Below, in pieces: positions 18,373 to 27,601 of a stretch of DNA of 64,000 bases (the stretch's first letter is position 1; each line of letters starts with the position of its first letter). Source of the DNA: Methylocella tundrae (GTDB lineage: Bacteria > Pseudomonadota > Alphaproteobacteria > Rhizobiales > Beijerinckiaceae); the NCBI RefSeq assembly GCF_038024855.1, contig NZ_CP139089.1:2576501-2640500 (forward strand). The letters are read 5' to 3'. The notes beneath the pieces are model-generated. The model had not been told where the DNA came from, made no database searches, and was given only the letters and a program-made list of their open reading frames with translations. Both the position numbers and the translations under genes were made by a program.

Positions 18373-19563
18373 ATGAAGCTGATAAAGCGGCCTGTCGCCA
18401 AGATTTCCACCGCACTGCTCGCCGCGACCATGCTGTCGGCGCCATCCTACGCGGAAGATTCCGTCAAAGTCGGCGTGCTGCAATCCTTGAGCGGCACGAT
18501 GGCGATCAGCGAAGTCACGGTGAAGAACGCCGAAATGATGGCGATTGACGAAATCAACGCCGCCGGCGGCGTTCTCGGCAAGAAGATCATTCCCATTGTA
18601 GAGGACGGCGCTTCCGATCCGGCGATCTTCGCGCAAAAGGCGACGAAGCTGGTGCAGGACGGCGGCGTCGTGACCGTGTTCGGCGGCTGGACCTCCGCCA
18701 GCCGCAAAGCCATGCTGCCGGTGTTCCAGCGCCTGAAGAGCCTGCTGTGGTATCCCGTGCAGTTTGAAGGCAATGAATGCTCGCCCAACATCATGTATTC
18801 CGGCGCGCAGCCGAACCAGCAGATCGTCCCCGCCTACGACTGGGGCAAGGAGAAGGGCTATAAAAACTTCTTCCTGGTCGGCTCCGACTATGTTTTTCCG
18901 CGCACCGCCAATCTGATCCTCAAGAAGCACATCGCGGTGGACAAGCTGAAAACCGCGGGAGAAGAATATGTGCCTCTCGGCGGCACGGATTTCAGCGCGG
19001 TGATCGCCAAGATTCAGGCCGCCAATCCGGACGTCGTCTACAGCACGCTGAACGGCGACAGCAATGTCTCCTTCTTCAAGCAGATGGCGGCGGCCGGCAT
19101 CAAGCTTCCGGTGATGTCCTTCAGCATCGGCGAGCAGGAGGCCCAGGCCATGGGTCCGTCCCTGGTCGAGGGAAGCTACGCCGGCTGGAACTATTTTCAG
19201 AGCTTCACCAATGACGCCAACAAGAAGTTCGTCGCCGACTACCAAAAGAAGTTCGGCGCGGGCGCGGCCGTCACCGACCCCATGGTCCACGGCTATGTAG
19301 ATGTCTACATCTGGAAAGCGGCCGTCGAAAAGGCGGGCAGTTTCGATGTCGACAAAGTCAGAAAAGCCGCGGTCGATCTTGAGCTTCCCGACACGCCGAT
19401 GGGAGCCGTCAAATTCGCCAAGAACCAGAGCCTGTATCAGAAGGCCTATGTCGGCCAGCTCGATCCGGCGGGGCAGTTCAAGATCATCTGGCAATCGAAG
19501 GATCTGATCGCTCCCGATCCCTATGATCCGGTCGCCTTCCCCGGCAAGAAATGCGAACTCTGA
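18373..19563 (+). CDS. urtA: urea ABC transporter substrate-binding protein UrtA (set 2)
   Basis: A 396-residue periplasmic urea-binding protein. A Sec-type signal peptide (MKLIKRPVAKISTALLAATM to SYAED) is followed by VKVGVLQSLSGTMAISE, the UrtA hallmark, and by ASDPAIFAQKATKLV, FGGWTSASRKAMLPVF and WYPVQFEGNECSPN, which are close to known urea-binding proteins. GAGGGGA precedes the ATG. Compared with set 1, its signal lacks twin arginines and the WYPVQFEG urea signature is more canonical, so this set is the more likely dedicated urea importer. It lies directly after the urease genes. Confidence 0.95.
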   Translation: MKLIKRPVAKISTALLAATMLSAPSYAEDSVKVGVLQSLSGTMAISEVTVKNAEMMAIDEINAAGGVLGKKIIPIVEDGASDPAIFAQKATKLVQDGGVVTVFGGWTSASRKAMLPVFQRLKSLLWYPVQFEGNECSPNIMYSGAQPNQQIVPAYDWGKEKGYKNFFLVGSDYVFPRTANLILKKHIAVDKLKTAGEEYVPLGGTDFSAVIAKIQAANPDVVYSTLNGDSNVSFFKQMAAAGIKLPVMSFSIGEQEAQAMGPSLVEGSYAGWNYFQSFTNDANKKFVADYQKKFGAGAAVTDPMVHGYVDVYIWKAAVEKAGSFDVDKVRKAAVDLELPDTPMGAVKFAKNQSLYQKAYVGQLDPAGQFKIIWQSKDLIAPDPYDPVAFPGKKCEL

Positions 19564-19628
19564 ATCAGACCTGAAAGAAGCGCTTTCGCAGCGTCGAGAG
19601 CGCCTCTCTTTTCTGAAAGGCATGTCCC

Positions 19629-20537
19629 ATGGGCGCCTACACGCTTTTCGTCGGACAAATCTTCAACGGATTCAGCGTCGCCTCGTTGTTCGTGCTGGCG
19701 GCGCTGGGGCTCGCGCTGAGTTTTGGTCTGATGCGCGTCATCAACATGGCCCATGGCGAGATGCTGATGCTTGGGGGCTATCTCGCTTATCTGACGCTTA
19801 TCGCCATTCCCGGCCCGCTCGGCATCATCGTCGCCATGCCGATCGCATTTCTCGGCGCGGCGCTGGTCGGCGCCGTGATCGAGATGACGGTCATTCATCG
19901 TCTGGCCTCGCGCCCCCTCGATACTTTGCTGGCGACCTGGGGCGTCAGCCTCATTCTACAACAGGCGGCGCGCAACATTTTCGGCGCGATCGGCGTCGGC
20001 GTCACGGCGCCCGCATGGCTCGACCATTCGTTTCGCGTCGAGAGCGGCCTTCTCGCCGGTCTCAACCTGCCGGCGACGCGTATATTCATTCTGTTCGTCG
20101 CCATCGTGGTTTTAGCGGCGCTCAGCGTCCTGATGGCGCGCAGCAGGCTCGGCCTGCTCGTGCGCGCGGTCAATCAGGACCGCTTCATGGCTGGCGCCGC
20201 CGGCATCAATGTTCGCCAGGTCGATTTATTGGTGTTCTGCCTCGGCGCCGGCATCGCCGGCCTTGCCGGCGTGGTCCTCGCCTTGCTTGGCCCCGTCACG
20301 CCAAACGTTGGACAAAGCTACATCGTGCCGGCCTTTCTCGTCGTGATCCTCGGCGGCCTTGGCAGCCTTGTCGGAACCACCATCGCCTCGATCATGATCG
20401 GCCTGTTTTCGGCGCTTGTTCAGATCTTCGTCGACGTCAGCATGTCGCAGGTTCTCGTGCTCGTTTTCGTCATCGCATTCATTCAATTCCGGCCGCAAGG
20501 AGTCATCGCCGTCCGGTCGAGGGCGCTGGACAGTTGA
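19629..20537 (+). CDS. urtB: urea ABC transporter permease UrtB (set 2)
   Basis: An inner-membrane permease of 302 residues with LALSFGLMRVINMAHGEMLML near residues 30-50, RPLDTLLATWGVSLILQQAARNIFGAIGV and VILGGLGSLVGT. These are UrtB/LivH hallmarks. It follows urtA by 65 bases and precedes urtC by about 25. It is a homologue of set 1 urtB but with clearly different sequence, so the two sets are not a recent duplication. Confidence 0.94.
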   Translation: MGAYTLFVGQIFNGFSVASLFVLAALGLALSFGLMRVINMAHGEMLMLGGYLAYLTLIAIPGPLGIIVAMPIAFLGAALVGAVIEMTVIHRLASRPLDTLLATWGVSLILQQAARNIFGAIGVGVTAPAWLDHSFRVESGLLAGLNLPATRIFILFVAIVVLAALSVLMARSRLGLLVRAVNQDRFMAGAAGINVRQVDLLVFCLGAGIAGLAGVVLALLGPVTPNVGQSYIVPAFLVVILGGLGSLVGTTIASIMIGLFSALVQIFVDVSMSQVLVLVFVIAFIQFRPQGVIAVRSRALDS

Positions 20538-20562
20538 CGCCCCGGAACCGCGGAGCAGAATG

Positions 20563-21648
20563 ATGAATAAACAGCTTCCTCTCATCGGCCGCTTTCTGAC
20601 GATCGGCGTGATCGGGCTCGCGTTTCTGGCCCCGTGGCTGATCTCGGCCTATGAGCTCACGCTTCTTGGCCGTTTTCTTGCCCTTTCCATTCTCGCAATC
20701 GGCCTCGTGCTGCTGTGGGGCGAGGCCGGCGTGTTGAGTTTGGGACAGGGCGTGTTCTTTGGCCTTGGCGGATATGCGCTGGCGATGAATTTGAAGCTCG
20801 CCGCTTTGGGGCCCGGGGAAATCCCTGATTTCATGAGCTGGAGCGGGCGCGACGCTTTGCCCTGGTGGTGGGAGCCTTTCGGCAATTCGTTCTTCGCCGT
20901 AATGGGCGTCATCCTCGTGCCCGGCATATTCGCCGCGCTCTTCTCCTGGCTCGTGTTTCGCCGGCGCGTCGGCGGCGTTTATTTCGCCCTGATTACACAG
21001 GCGCTGGCGCTGTGCTTTGCGACCTTGCTGGTCAGTCAGCAGCAATCAACCGGCGGGTTCAACGGCCTCACCGACTTCCAGACCTTTTCCGGCCTCGATC
21101 TCGGCTCTCCGGGAACAATACGCGGCCTCTATTGGGCGACATTGCTTTTGCTCATCGCATCATTCGCGGGCGTTCATTGGCTGCTGTCATCGCGCTTCGG
21201 CAAGCTTTTGCGCGCGACGCGCGATGGCGAGAACCGGGTCAGATTCCTCGGCTATGATCCAGCTCCCTATAAAGTCGTCGCCTTCACGCTGAGCGCGGTC
21301 CTCGCCGGTGTCGCCGGCGCCCTGTTCACGCTGCACGCAGGTGTGATCTCGCCGGCGCTCGTCGGGGTGGTGCCCTCGATCGAAATGGTGATCTGGGTGG
21401 CGATTGGCGGACGCAAGAGCCTTTGGGGCGCCATCGCCGGCACGCTTCTGATGAATTTCGCGAAGGATCAGATCAGCAGCGCCTTGCCGAGCCTCTGGCT
21501 TTACGCTCTTGGCCTTGTCTTTGTCCTTGTCGTGACGCTGCTGCCCGAGGGCCTCGCCGGTTTGGGCTCGGGCTGGACGTCGCGGTTGAGCCGCCGCCGG
21601 CCCGTCACGCCCGTCGGCTCCAACCCTGTCGCGCGCGTGGAGAGCTAG
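20563..21648 (+). CDS. urtC: urea ABC transporter permease UrtC (set 2)
   Basis: A UrtC/LivM-type permease of about 361 residues. The upstream-open frame reaches back into urtB. Of the adjacent ATGs at 20560 and 20563, the second has GGAG at about 7 bases and is preferred. Signatures are LLWGEAGVLSLGQGVFFGLGGY, QQQSTGGFNGLTDF and DGENRVRFLGYDP. It spans the membrane about ten times and forms the channel with UrtB. The gap to urtD is only three bases. Confidence 0.93.
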   Translation: MNKQLPLIGRFLTIGVIGLAFLAPWLISAYELTLLGRFLALSILAIGLVLLWGEAGVLSLGQGVFFGLGGYALAMNLKLAALGPGEIPDFMSWSGRDALPWWWEPFGNSFFAVMGVILVPGIFAALFSWLVFRRRVGGVYFALITQALALCFATLLVSQQQSTGGFNGLTDFQTFSGLDLGSPGTIRGLYWATLLLLIASFAGVHWLLSSRFGKLLRATRDGENRVRFLGYDPAPYKVVAFTLSAVLAGVAGALFTLHAGVISPALVGVVPSIEMVIWVAIGGRKSLWGAIAGTLLMNFAKDQISSALPSLWLYALGLVFVLVVTLLPEGLAGLGSGWTSRLSRRRPVTPVGSNPVARVES

Positions 21649-21651
21649 CCC

Positions 21652-22425
21652 ATGTCCGATCTCGCTCCCTTGCTGACGGAGCCGCATCTGCTGCTGGCGG
21701 TTGACGGCGTCACGGTCGACTTCGACGGCTTCAAGGCTCTCAACGGGTTCAGCCTGACGATTGATCGCGGATCGCTTCGCGTCGTGATCGGCCCGAATGG
21801 GGCGGGCAAATCGACCTTGTGCGATACGATCATAGGCCGCGTGAGGGCGACCGACGGGCGCGTGGTGTTCAAGGGCGAGGACATCACGCAATTACCGGAG
21901 TTCGAGATTGTCCGGCGCGGCATTTGCCGCAAATTTCAGACGCCCGGCGTTCTGCCGTCTTTGAGCGTTCTCGACAACCTTCTGATCGCCGCTCAAAAGG
22001 ATCGCCGGTGGTGGCGCTCGTTTGGCGTCGCCGAGGCCGTGGAAGAACGCGAAAAGGTCGATGAGATCCTTGAGACCATCGGCCTCGCCGACCGCAGCCA
22101 CATCCTCGCGGGCGAATTGGCGCATGGCGAAAAGCAATGGCTCGAAATCGGCATGGTGGTGGCGACCGACGCCGATCTCCTTCTGCTCGATGAGCCGACG
22201 GCCGGAATGGGTCCGGCCGAAACCAGCCGCACGGCCGATCTCATTCGCGGACTGCAAGGCCGGCACGCGGTGCTGGTGATCGATCACGACATGAGCTTCA
22301 TCGAACAATTGAACGGGAGGGTGACTGTCATGCATATGGGGCAGTTCCTGAAAGAAGGCAGCGTCGCCGAGATCCGCAAGGACCCCGAGGTCGCGGCCGT
22401 CTATCTGGGGCGGGCGGCCGAATGA
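21652..22425 (+). CDS. urtD: urea ABC transporter ATPase UrtD (set 2)
   Basis: A 257-residue UrtD-type ATPase with Walker A GPNGAGKST, the UrtD-type signature AHGEKQWLEIGMVV, and LLLLDEPTAGMGP. The VDFDGFKALNGFSLTID start is typical. It pairs with UrtE to drive urea import. The four-base ATGA overlap with urtE indicates coupled translation. Confidence 0.94.
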   Translation: MSDLAPLLTEPHLLLAVDGVTVDFDGFKALNGFSLTIDRGSLRVVIGPNGAGKSTLCDTIIGRVRATDGRVVFKGEDITQLPEFEIVRRGICRKFQTPGVLPSLSVLDNLLIAAQKDRRWWRSFGVAEAVEEREKVDEILETIGLADRSHILAGELAHGEKQWLEIGMVVATDADLLLLDEPTAGMGPAETSRTADLIRGLQGRHAVLVIDHDMSFIEQLNGRVTVMHMGQFLKEGSVAEIRKDPEVAAVYLGRAAE

Positions 22426-23135
22426 GCGTCCTCCTGAAGCTCGACCATGTCGCCGCCGCCTACGGCCAAAGTCAGGTCCTCTGGGACATCGACCTCGACA
22501 TCGAGGATGGCGGAGCGGTCGCGCTCATCGGGCGCAACGGGGTTGGAAAGACCACCCTATTCAAGACCATCATCGGCGCGTTGCGCCTGACCAGCGGCTC
22601 GATCTGGTTCAAGGGCGAGGATATTTCAAAACTGCAATCCTATGAACGCGCCCGCAAAGGGATCGGCCTCGTGCCGCAGGGGCGCCACATCTTCCCGCAT
22701 TTGACTGTGGAGGAAAACCTCGAAACCGGCTTGTCTGCGCTGGCCGGGCGCGGACAGGCGATCGGCGCTATCCCCGATCACATCTATGATCTGTTCCCCA
22801 AACTCAATCAGATCAAGGCCCGCAAGGCCGGCGTGCTCAGCGGCGGCGAACAACAGCAACTCGCCATCGGGCGGGCGCTTTGCGGACGGCCGAGCCTGTT
22901 GCTTCTCGACGAGCCGACGGAAGGCATTCAGCCCAATGTCGTGCAGCAGATCGAGGACGCGCTGCGGCGCATCCGGCGCGAGCTCAAGGTGACCATCGTG
23001 ATCATCGAGCAATATCTCGATTTTGCGTGGTCCTTTGCTGACCACTATAGCGTCATGCAGCGAGGCCATCTCATTCGCCAGGGGAGCACGCGGGATGAGA
23101 CCGCCGCTGACGTCGCGCATCTTGTCAACATATAG
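22422..23135 (+). CDS. urtE: urea ABC transporter ATPase UrtE (set 2)
   Basis: The product is 237 residues with Walker A GRNGVGKTT, signature LSGGEQQQLAIGRAL and Walker B LLLDEPTEGIQPN. The EPTEGIQPN form is diagnostic of UrtE. It is the last gene of the plus-strand urease/urea-import run. It ends only 10 bases from the end of the convergent second response regulator gene. Confidence 0.94.
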   Translation: MSVLLKLDHVAAAYGQSQVLWDIDLDIEDGGAVALIGRNGVGKTTLFKTIIGALRLTSGSIWFKGEDISKLQSYERARKGIGLVPQGRHIFPHLTVEENLETGLSALAGRGQAIGAIPDHIYDLFPKLNQIKARKAGVLSGGEQQQLAIGRALCGRPSLLLLDEPTEGIQPNVVQQIEDALRRIRRELKVTIVIIEQYLDFAWSFADHYSVMQRGHLIRQGSTRDETAADVAHLVNI

Positions 23136-23145
23136 CCCCATCGCG

Positions 23146-24060
23146 CTACTGGCGCGCGGAGAGCGTTCGCACCGCCATCGCCGCGGCGGCGGCGCGGTTC
23201 TCGACGCCAAGCTTCCGGAAGATCTGTTCGAGATGCTTGTTCACAGTGCGCGGGCTGATGCCCAAAATGGCGCTGATGTCGCGGTTCGATTTTCCCGCCG
23301 CGAGCCAGACCAGAACCTCGCCCTCGCGCGAGGTGAGCGTCATCGCTTCCTTCAAAAGCTGCGCTCCATCGCTCTGATTGGCTTCATTCAGGCGATAGAG
23401 AAATTCATTGGGGCCCGTGCGGCTCAAATAAAGACATTCGATTCTTCGATCGCCAAGCTGCAAGGTGACGCTTTTGGCGCCGGTCGAGGCATCCTGACGA
23501 AGATGGCTAAGCCGCGCGGCCATTGCGCCATCGAGCCGGGGGCCATCCAAAAGCCCGTCGGCGAGCATCCGCTCGGCTTGCGGCGTGCACCATAACAGCG
23601 CGCCCGCCTCGTCCGTCGCGATGAGGCAGCGGCCGGTGGCGTCGAGCGCCGTTCGCGCGCTATAGGCAATCCGGGCGTTGGCGAGATGGACCTTGATGCG
23701 CGCGAGCAATTCATCGACGACGATCGGCTTGGTGACGTAATCGACGCCGCCGCAGGCCAAGCCATGAAGCACATGTTCGGTTTCGCTCAAGCCCGTCATG
23801 AAGATGACCGGCAGATGCGAGAAATGCGGCTCCTGCTTGATGCGGCGGCAGGTCTCGAAGCCGTCCATACCCGGCATGGCGGCGTCCATGAGAACGAGGT
23901 CCGGCATGATCTCGTGAAGCAGGCCTAGCGCGCTCTCTCCGTCGAGCGCCGCAAAAACCGTCAATCCCGCTGTCTCGAGCGCCTCCGTCAAAAACGCGAG
24001 GGTGTCCGGCGTGTCGTCGACCGTCAGAATTTTGTCGCGGCGGTTCGGCGCCTCATCCAT
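23146..24060 (-). CDS. LuxR-family response regulator (partner of kinase copy 2)
   Basis: A 304-residue paralogue of the regulator at 12152-13078 with the same layout. The receiver has phospho-acceptor Asp59 (LMDAAMPG), FMTGLSETEH and YVTKPI. A central PAS-like segment follows (ALDATGRCLIATDEAGALLW). The C-terminal LuxR helix-turn-helix contains LTSREGEVLVWLAAGKSNRD and TVNKHLEQIFRKLGVENR. It overlaps the upstream kinase gene by eight bases, mirroring the first pair. It is convergent with set 2 urtE. Confidence 0.93.
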   Translation of the reverse strand: MDEAPNRRDKILTVDDTPDTLAFLTEALETAGLTVFAALDGESALGLLHEIMPDLVLMDAAMPGMDGFETCRRIKQEPHFSHLPVIFMTGLSETEHVLHGLACGGVDYVTKPIVVDELLARIKVHLANARIAYSARTALDATGRCLIATDEAGALLWCTPQAERMLADGLLDGPRLDGAMAARLSHLRQDASTGAKSVTLQLGDRRIECLYLSRTGPNEFLYRLNEANQSDGAQLLKEAMTLTSREGEVLVWLAAGKSNRDISAILGISPRTVNKHLEQIFRKLGVENRAAAAAMAVRTLSARQ

Positions 24061-27000
24061 CGTGCTTGATCGCTTTCAAAGTATCCATGTACTTTTTCAG
24101 ATCAAAGCGTTGAACCATTGCGCGCAGGCTTGCAATAAAGGGCGCCGCTTCGGGTTCAACTCTCTCCCACTCCTTCAGCTCTTCTCCGATCCCCCGCACA
24201 TATCCAATTCGTCCCAATTGCAGCAGTTCATCGAGGCGCCGATGGACGCCGGGAGGAATCTCGAGCGCGACGGCGTCCGCCGGAGCGTCAGCGGGTTCAT
24301 CATGGATCCATTTCAGTCCAAGATGCGCCTGGATCGATTCCAGCATTTGCTGGATATCGAGCGGCTTGACAAGGAAATCATGGTGCGGGCCGCCGCTCTG
24401 TCCGCCATCTCTATAATCATGCACATTGCCTGAAATAATGATGATCTTCAGGCGCGCCGACTTGCGCCGCAATGCTTCAGCCACCTCCCATCCGTTTGGT
24501 CCAGGCATAGAAATGTCGAGCATCGCGAGATCAGGCTCGATTTCCGAGGCCAGTTGCAAGGCCGAGCCGCCATCCTTCGCCACCAGCAGGATGAAGCCGA
24601 GTGGACGCAGGACGCGCTGGACAAAATCCAGATGGTTCAAATCATCGTCGACCAAAAGGATTTTTTGCGGCGGTCCGGCGTAGCCGCGGATCTGGCGTTG
24701 CGTTGGACCGACGTCCGCGGAATGCATCGCTTCCGACAACAGGAGCCGGACGCGGAATGTGCTGCCAGCGCCCGGCGCGCTCTCAACGGAGATTTCTCCG
24801 CCCATGACGTGCGTCAACAGCTTTGCGATGGTGAGGCCAAGGCCCGTTCCAGGCAGTGCGCGCGCCTTCGGCATCTGGCCGCGCTCGAAGGGTTCGAAAA
24901 TCGATTCGATATCGTCGGCGCGAATGCCAAGTCCCGTGTCGGAGACTTCGATTTCCGCCACCTGATTGCGGTAACGGATGTGTAACGCCGCGTGGCCTTC
25001 TTCGGTGTATTTGATCGCGTTCGAGAGCAGATTGATGAGGATTTGCCGTAATCGCTTGACGTCCGTGTGAACATAGGTCGGCAAGTGATCCGGGCGCGCG
25101 TAGAGGAAGCGAATGTTTTTGGCTTCGGCCTGCGGGCGGAACATTTCGACGATCTGGTCGAGGAACTCGACGAGCCGGACCTTGTCCCGATTGAGCCGAA
25201 GCACGCCGCTTTCAATGCGGGAAATGTCGAGTAGACCATCGACGAGGCTCGCCAAATGCTCGGCGTTGCGCCGGATGACGCGGATGCCGTCGCCCGCGGT
25301 TTCCGATGGCGTTCGCTCCAGCAACTGAGCGTAGCCGAAGATGGAGTTCAGCGGTGTGCGGATCTCATGGCTTAGCCCAACGATGTATCTGCTTTTTGCG
25401 ACATTGGCCGCCTCGGCCGCTTCCTTGGCTTTCTGCAAAGCGGCGTGCGTATCCTTATGCGCCTCGATTTCCTCCATCAGCGTCGACGCCTGACGTTTGG
25501 ATTCATCTTCCGCCGCGCGCCGGCTTTCGTGAGCCAGCACCAGCAGCCACGCAGCGACGCCGGAGAGAATGAGGAGCGCCCAGAAGACAATCCATAATGT
25601 CGTTCCAATGACCGGGCGCTCAGCGATGGCGACGGCGCCGTAGGCGACATAGATCTGGGCGAGGAGATAGGCGATGACGCCGTTGAACAGAAACAGGACG
25701 CCAAGAAACTGACCCATGCGGGTCTTGAAGAACGCCGCCGCTCGCCTCGGCAGCAGGGCGTCGATGGCGCGGCCGATCTGATCGTTCAAGCGCTTGCCGG
25801 GCTTGCACATGTCATGGCAGCGCGCCTCCAATGTGCAGCAAAGAGAGCAGATCGGCGCGCCATAGGCCGGGCAATAGGCCATGTCGCTGCGCTCGAACGG
25901 ATTTTCGCAGATTGAACAGCAGATCTCGCCGCGACGCTGCTCCAGCTCCGTGTCCGCGCGCGCGATCGCATAGCCGCCTTTCGTGACAAAGGCGATGAAA
26001 GGAGCCGCGAGAAAGGCGATGATGAGGCCGATGAAGGGGCTCAAAGGGCGAGGCGCCTGACCAAATGCGCCAAGAAAAACGAGCGTCGAGACGAACACCG
26101 AAATCGCCATCGCGCCGACGCCGACCGGATTGACGTCATAAAGATGCGCGCGTTTGAATTCGATGTGAGGCGCGCTCAACCCCAAGGGCTTGTTGACGAC
26201 GAGATCGGCGGTCAAGGCGCCGATCCAGCCGACGGCGAAATTAGCGTAGAGGGCGAGTATGCTCTCGATGGCGCGGAAAACGCCGACTTCCATCAACAGC
26301 AAGGCGAGCAAAACGTTGAAGACGAGCCACACGACGCGGCCCGGATGGCTGTGGGTCAGACGCGAAAAGAAATTCGACCAGGCGATCGAGCCCGCGTAAG
26401 CATTGGTTACATTGATTTTCGTCTGACAGACCACGACGAAAAGGCCTGTCAACGCGAGGGCCAAAGTTGGTGAATGAAACAGGTCGAGGAAAACGAGATG
26501 GTAGAGTTCGGCCGGCTGCGCGGCGCGATCGGCCGTCACGCCGCGAGTCAGCGCCAGATAGGCCAGAAAGGAGCCCATCAAGAGCTTGAAGGCGCCCATC
26601 GCGACCCATCCGGGACCTGCCGCGATGACCGCGCTCCACCAGGCGAGCGCGCTCGTGTTTTTGCGATCGGGCATAAAGCGCAGATAATCGACCTGCTCGC
26701 CGATCTGCGGCAGGAGAGACATCAGCATCGAGGCCGCGGCGCCGAACTGCAGGAAGCTGATCGAGCCGTCTGGGTTTCCGGTGGCGCCGTGAAATGCGGT
26801 CCAGCCGGTGACAGCGCCGGCGCCGTTCAGCGCGAGGTAAAGCAGGGGCGAAAACTGCAGGATGAGCCAGATCGGCTGCGTTGCGAGCTGCATCTGGCTG
26901 ATGCGGCGGATGCCATGCGCTGCGATGGGGATGACGATCAATGAGCTGACGATATGCGCGATCGGCAGCGGAATGCCGAAACACATCTGCAGCGCCGCCG

Positions 27001-27409
27001 ACATGATGCTGGCCTCGATCGCAAACAGAAGAAACGTGAATGAGGCGTAGACCAGCGAGGTGAGGGTCGAGCCGAGATAGCCGAAGCCCGCGCCACGGGT
27101 CAGAAGGTCGATATCGACTCCGAATTTGACGGCGTAATAGGCGATGGGCACGCCGCACGCGAACATCAGCGCGCTGACCGCAATGATCGCGGCCACGGCG
27201 TTGGAGAAGCCGAAAGTCAGTGTGACCGCGCCGCCGATCGCCTCGCAGGCGAGAAAGGAAATGGCGCCAAGGGCCGTGTTGGCCACGCGGAACATGCTTT
27301 TGCGGGCGCGCACGGGCGTGAAGCGCAGCGCGTAATCCTCAAGGGTTTCATTAGCGACCCATTGATTATACTGACGCCGCCGCGGGACAATGCGCTGTAT
27401 GGACTTCAT
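24053..27409 (-). CDS. NCS1-type permease-domain hybrid sensor histidine kinase/receiver (copy 2)
   Basis: A 1118-residue paralogue of the kinase at 8797. The open frame continues 38 codons upstream, but the ATG at 27409 aligns with the first copy (both read RRQYNQWVAN(Q/E)TLEDYALRF near residue 11). It has an NCS1-like permease domain (residues about 35-480), a Cys module (CCSICENPFER, CPAYGAPICSLCC, CHDMC), and two further helices. Phospho-acceptor His681 lies in LSHEIRTPLN, followed by HATPase boxes, a receiver with Asp965 (MLDISMPG), and the same conserved tail. Sequence drift from copy 1 is considerable in the permease loops and receiver but low in KINVTNAYAGSIAWSNFFSR. Its ligand may differ. 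Confidence 0.88.
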   Translation of the reverse strand: MKSIQRIVPRRRQYNQWVANETLEDYALRFTPVRARKSMFRVANTALGAISFLACEAIGGAVTLTFGFSNAVAAIIAVSALMFACGVPIAYYAVKFGVDIDLLTRGAGFGYLGSTLTSLVYASFTFLLFAIEASIMSAALQMCFGIPLPIAHIVSSLIVIPIAAHGIRRISQMQLATQPIWLILQFSPLLYLALNGAGAVTGWTAFHGATGNPDGSISFLQFGAAASMLMSLLPQIGEQVDYLRFMPDRKNTSALAWWSAVIAAGPGWVAMGAFKLLMGSFLAYLALTRGVTADRAAQPAELYHLVFLDLFHSPTLALALTGLFVVVCQTKINVTNAYAGSIAWSNFFSRLTHSHPGRVVWLVFNVLLALLLMEVGVFRAIESILALYANFAVGWIGALTADLVVNKPLGLSAPHIEFKRAHLYDVNPVGVGAMAISVFVSTLVFLGAFGQAPRPLSPFIGLIIAFLAAPFIAFVTKGGYAIARADTELEQRRGEICCSICENPFERSDMAYCPAYGAPICSLCCTLEARCHDMCKPGKRLNDQIGRAIDALLPRRAAAFFKTRMGQFLGVLFLFNGVIAYLLAQIYVAYGAVAIAERPVIGTTLWIVFWALLILSGVAAWLLVLAHESRRAAEDESKRQASTLMEEIEAHKDTHAALQKAKEAAEAANVAKSRYIVGLSHEIRTPLNSIFGYAQLLERTPSETAGDGIRVIRRNAEHLASLVDGLLDISRIESGVLRLNRDKVRLVEFLDQIVEMFRPQAEAKNIRFLYARPDHLPTYVHTDVKRLRQILINLLSNAIKYTEEGHAALHIRYRNQVAEIEVSDTGLGIRADDIESIFEPFERGQMPKARALPGTGLGLTIAKLLTHVMGGEISVESAPGAGSTFRVRLLLSEAMHSADVGPTQRQIRGYAGPPQKILLVDDDLNHLDFVQRVLRPLGFILLVAKDGGSALQLASEIEPDLAMLDISMPGPNGWEVAEALRRKSARLKIIIISGNVHDYRDGGQSGGPHHDFLVKPLDIQQMLESIQAHLGLKWIHDEPADAPADAVALEIPPGVHRRLDELLQLGRIGYVRGIGEELKEWERVEPEAAPFIASLRAMVQRFDLKKYMDTLKAIKHDG

Positions 27410-27601
27410 AGAGGTCAAGAGAAAACCACCCCGCCTCGGCTGTTTTCGACCTGCCATTGCGCTCGACCGGCGCGGGCCGGACCCGGCTTCAAACGCTGCG
27501 ACAGCCTTCAAACGCGGCGACAACCTTGCGCTTTTTTATCCGCAGCGGAAGCGTTGGTTGACCTCCGATGCGCGCCGATCCGAAGAAGCAAGATCGAGGC
27601 C

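Noticed and set aside
27410..27523. Longer N-terminus for the second hybrid kinase
   Set aside because: The extra 38 codons do not match the paralogue, which starts at the position equivalent to 27409.
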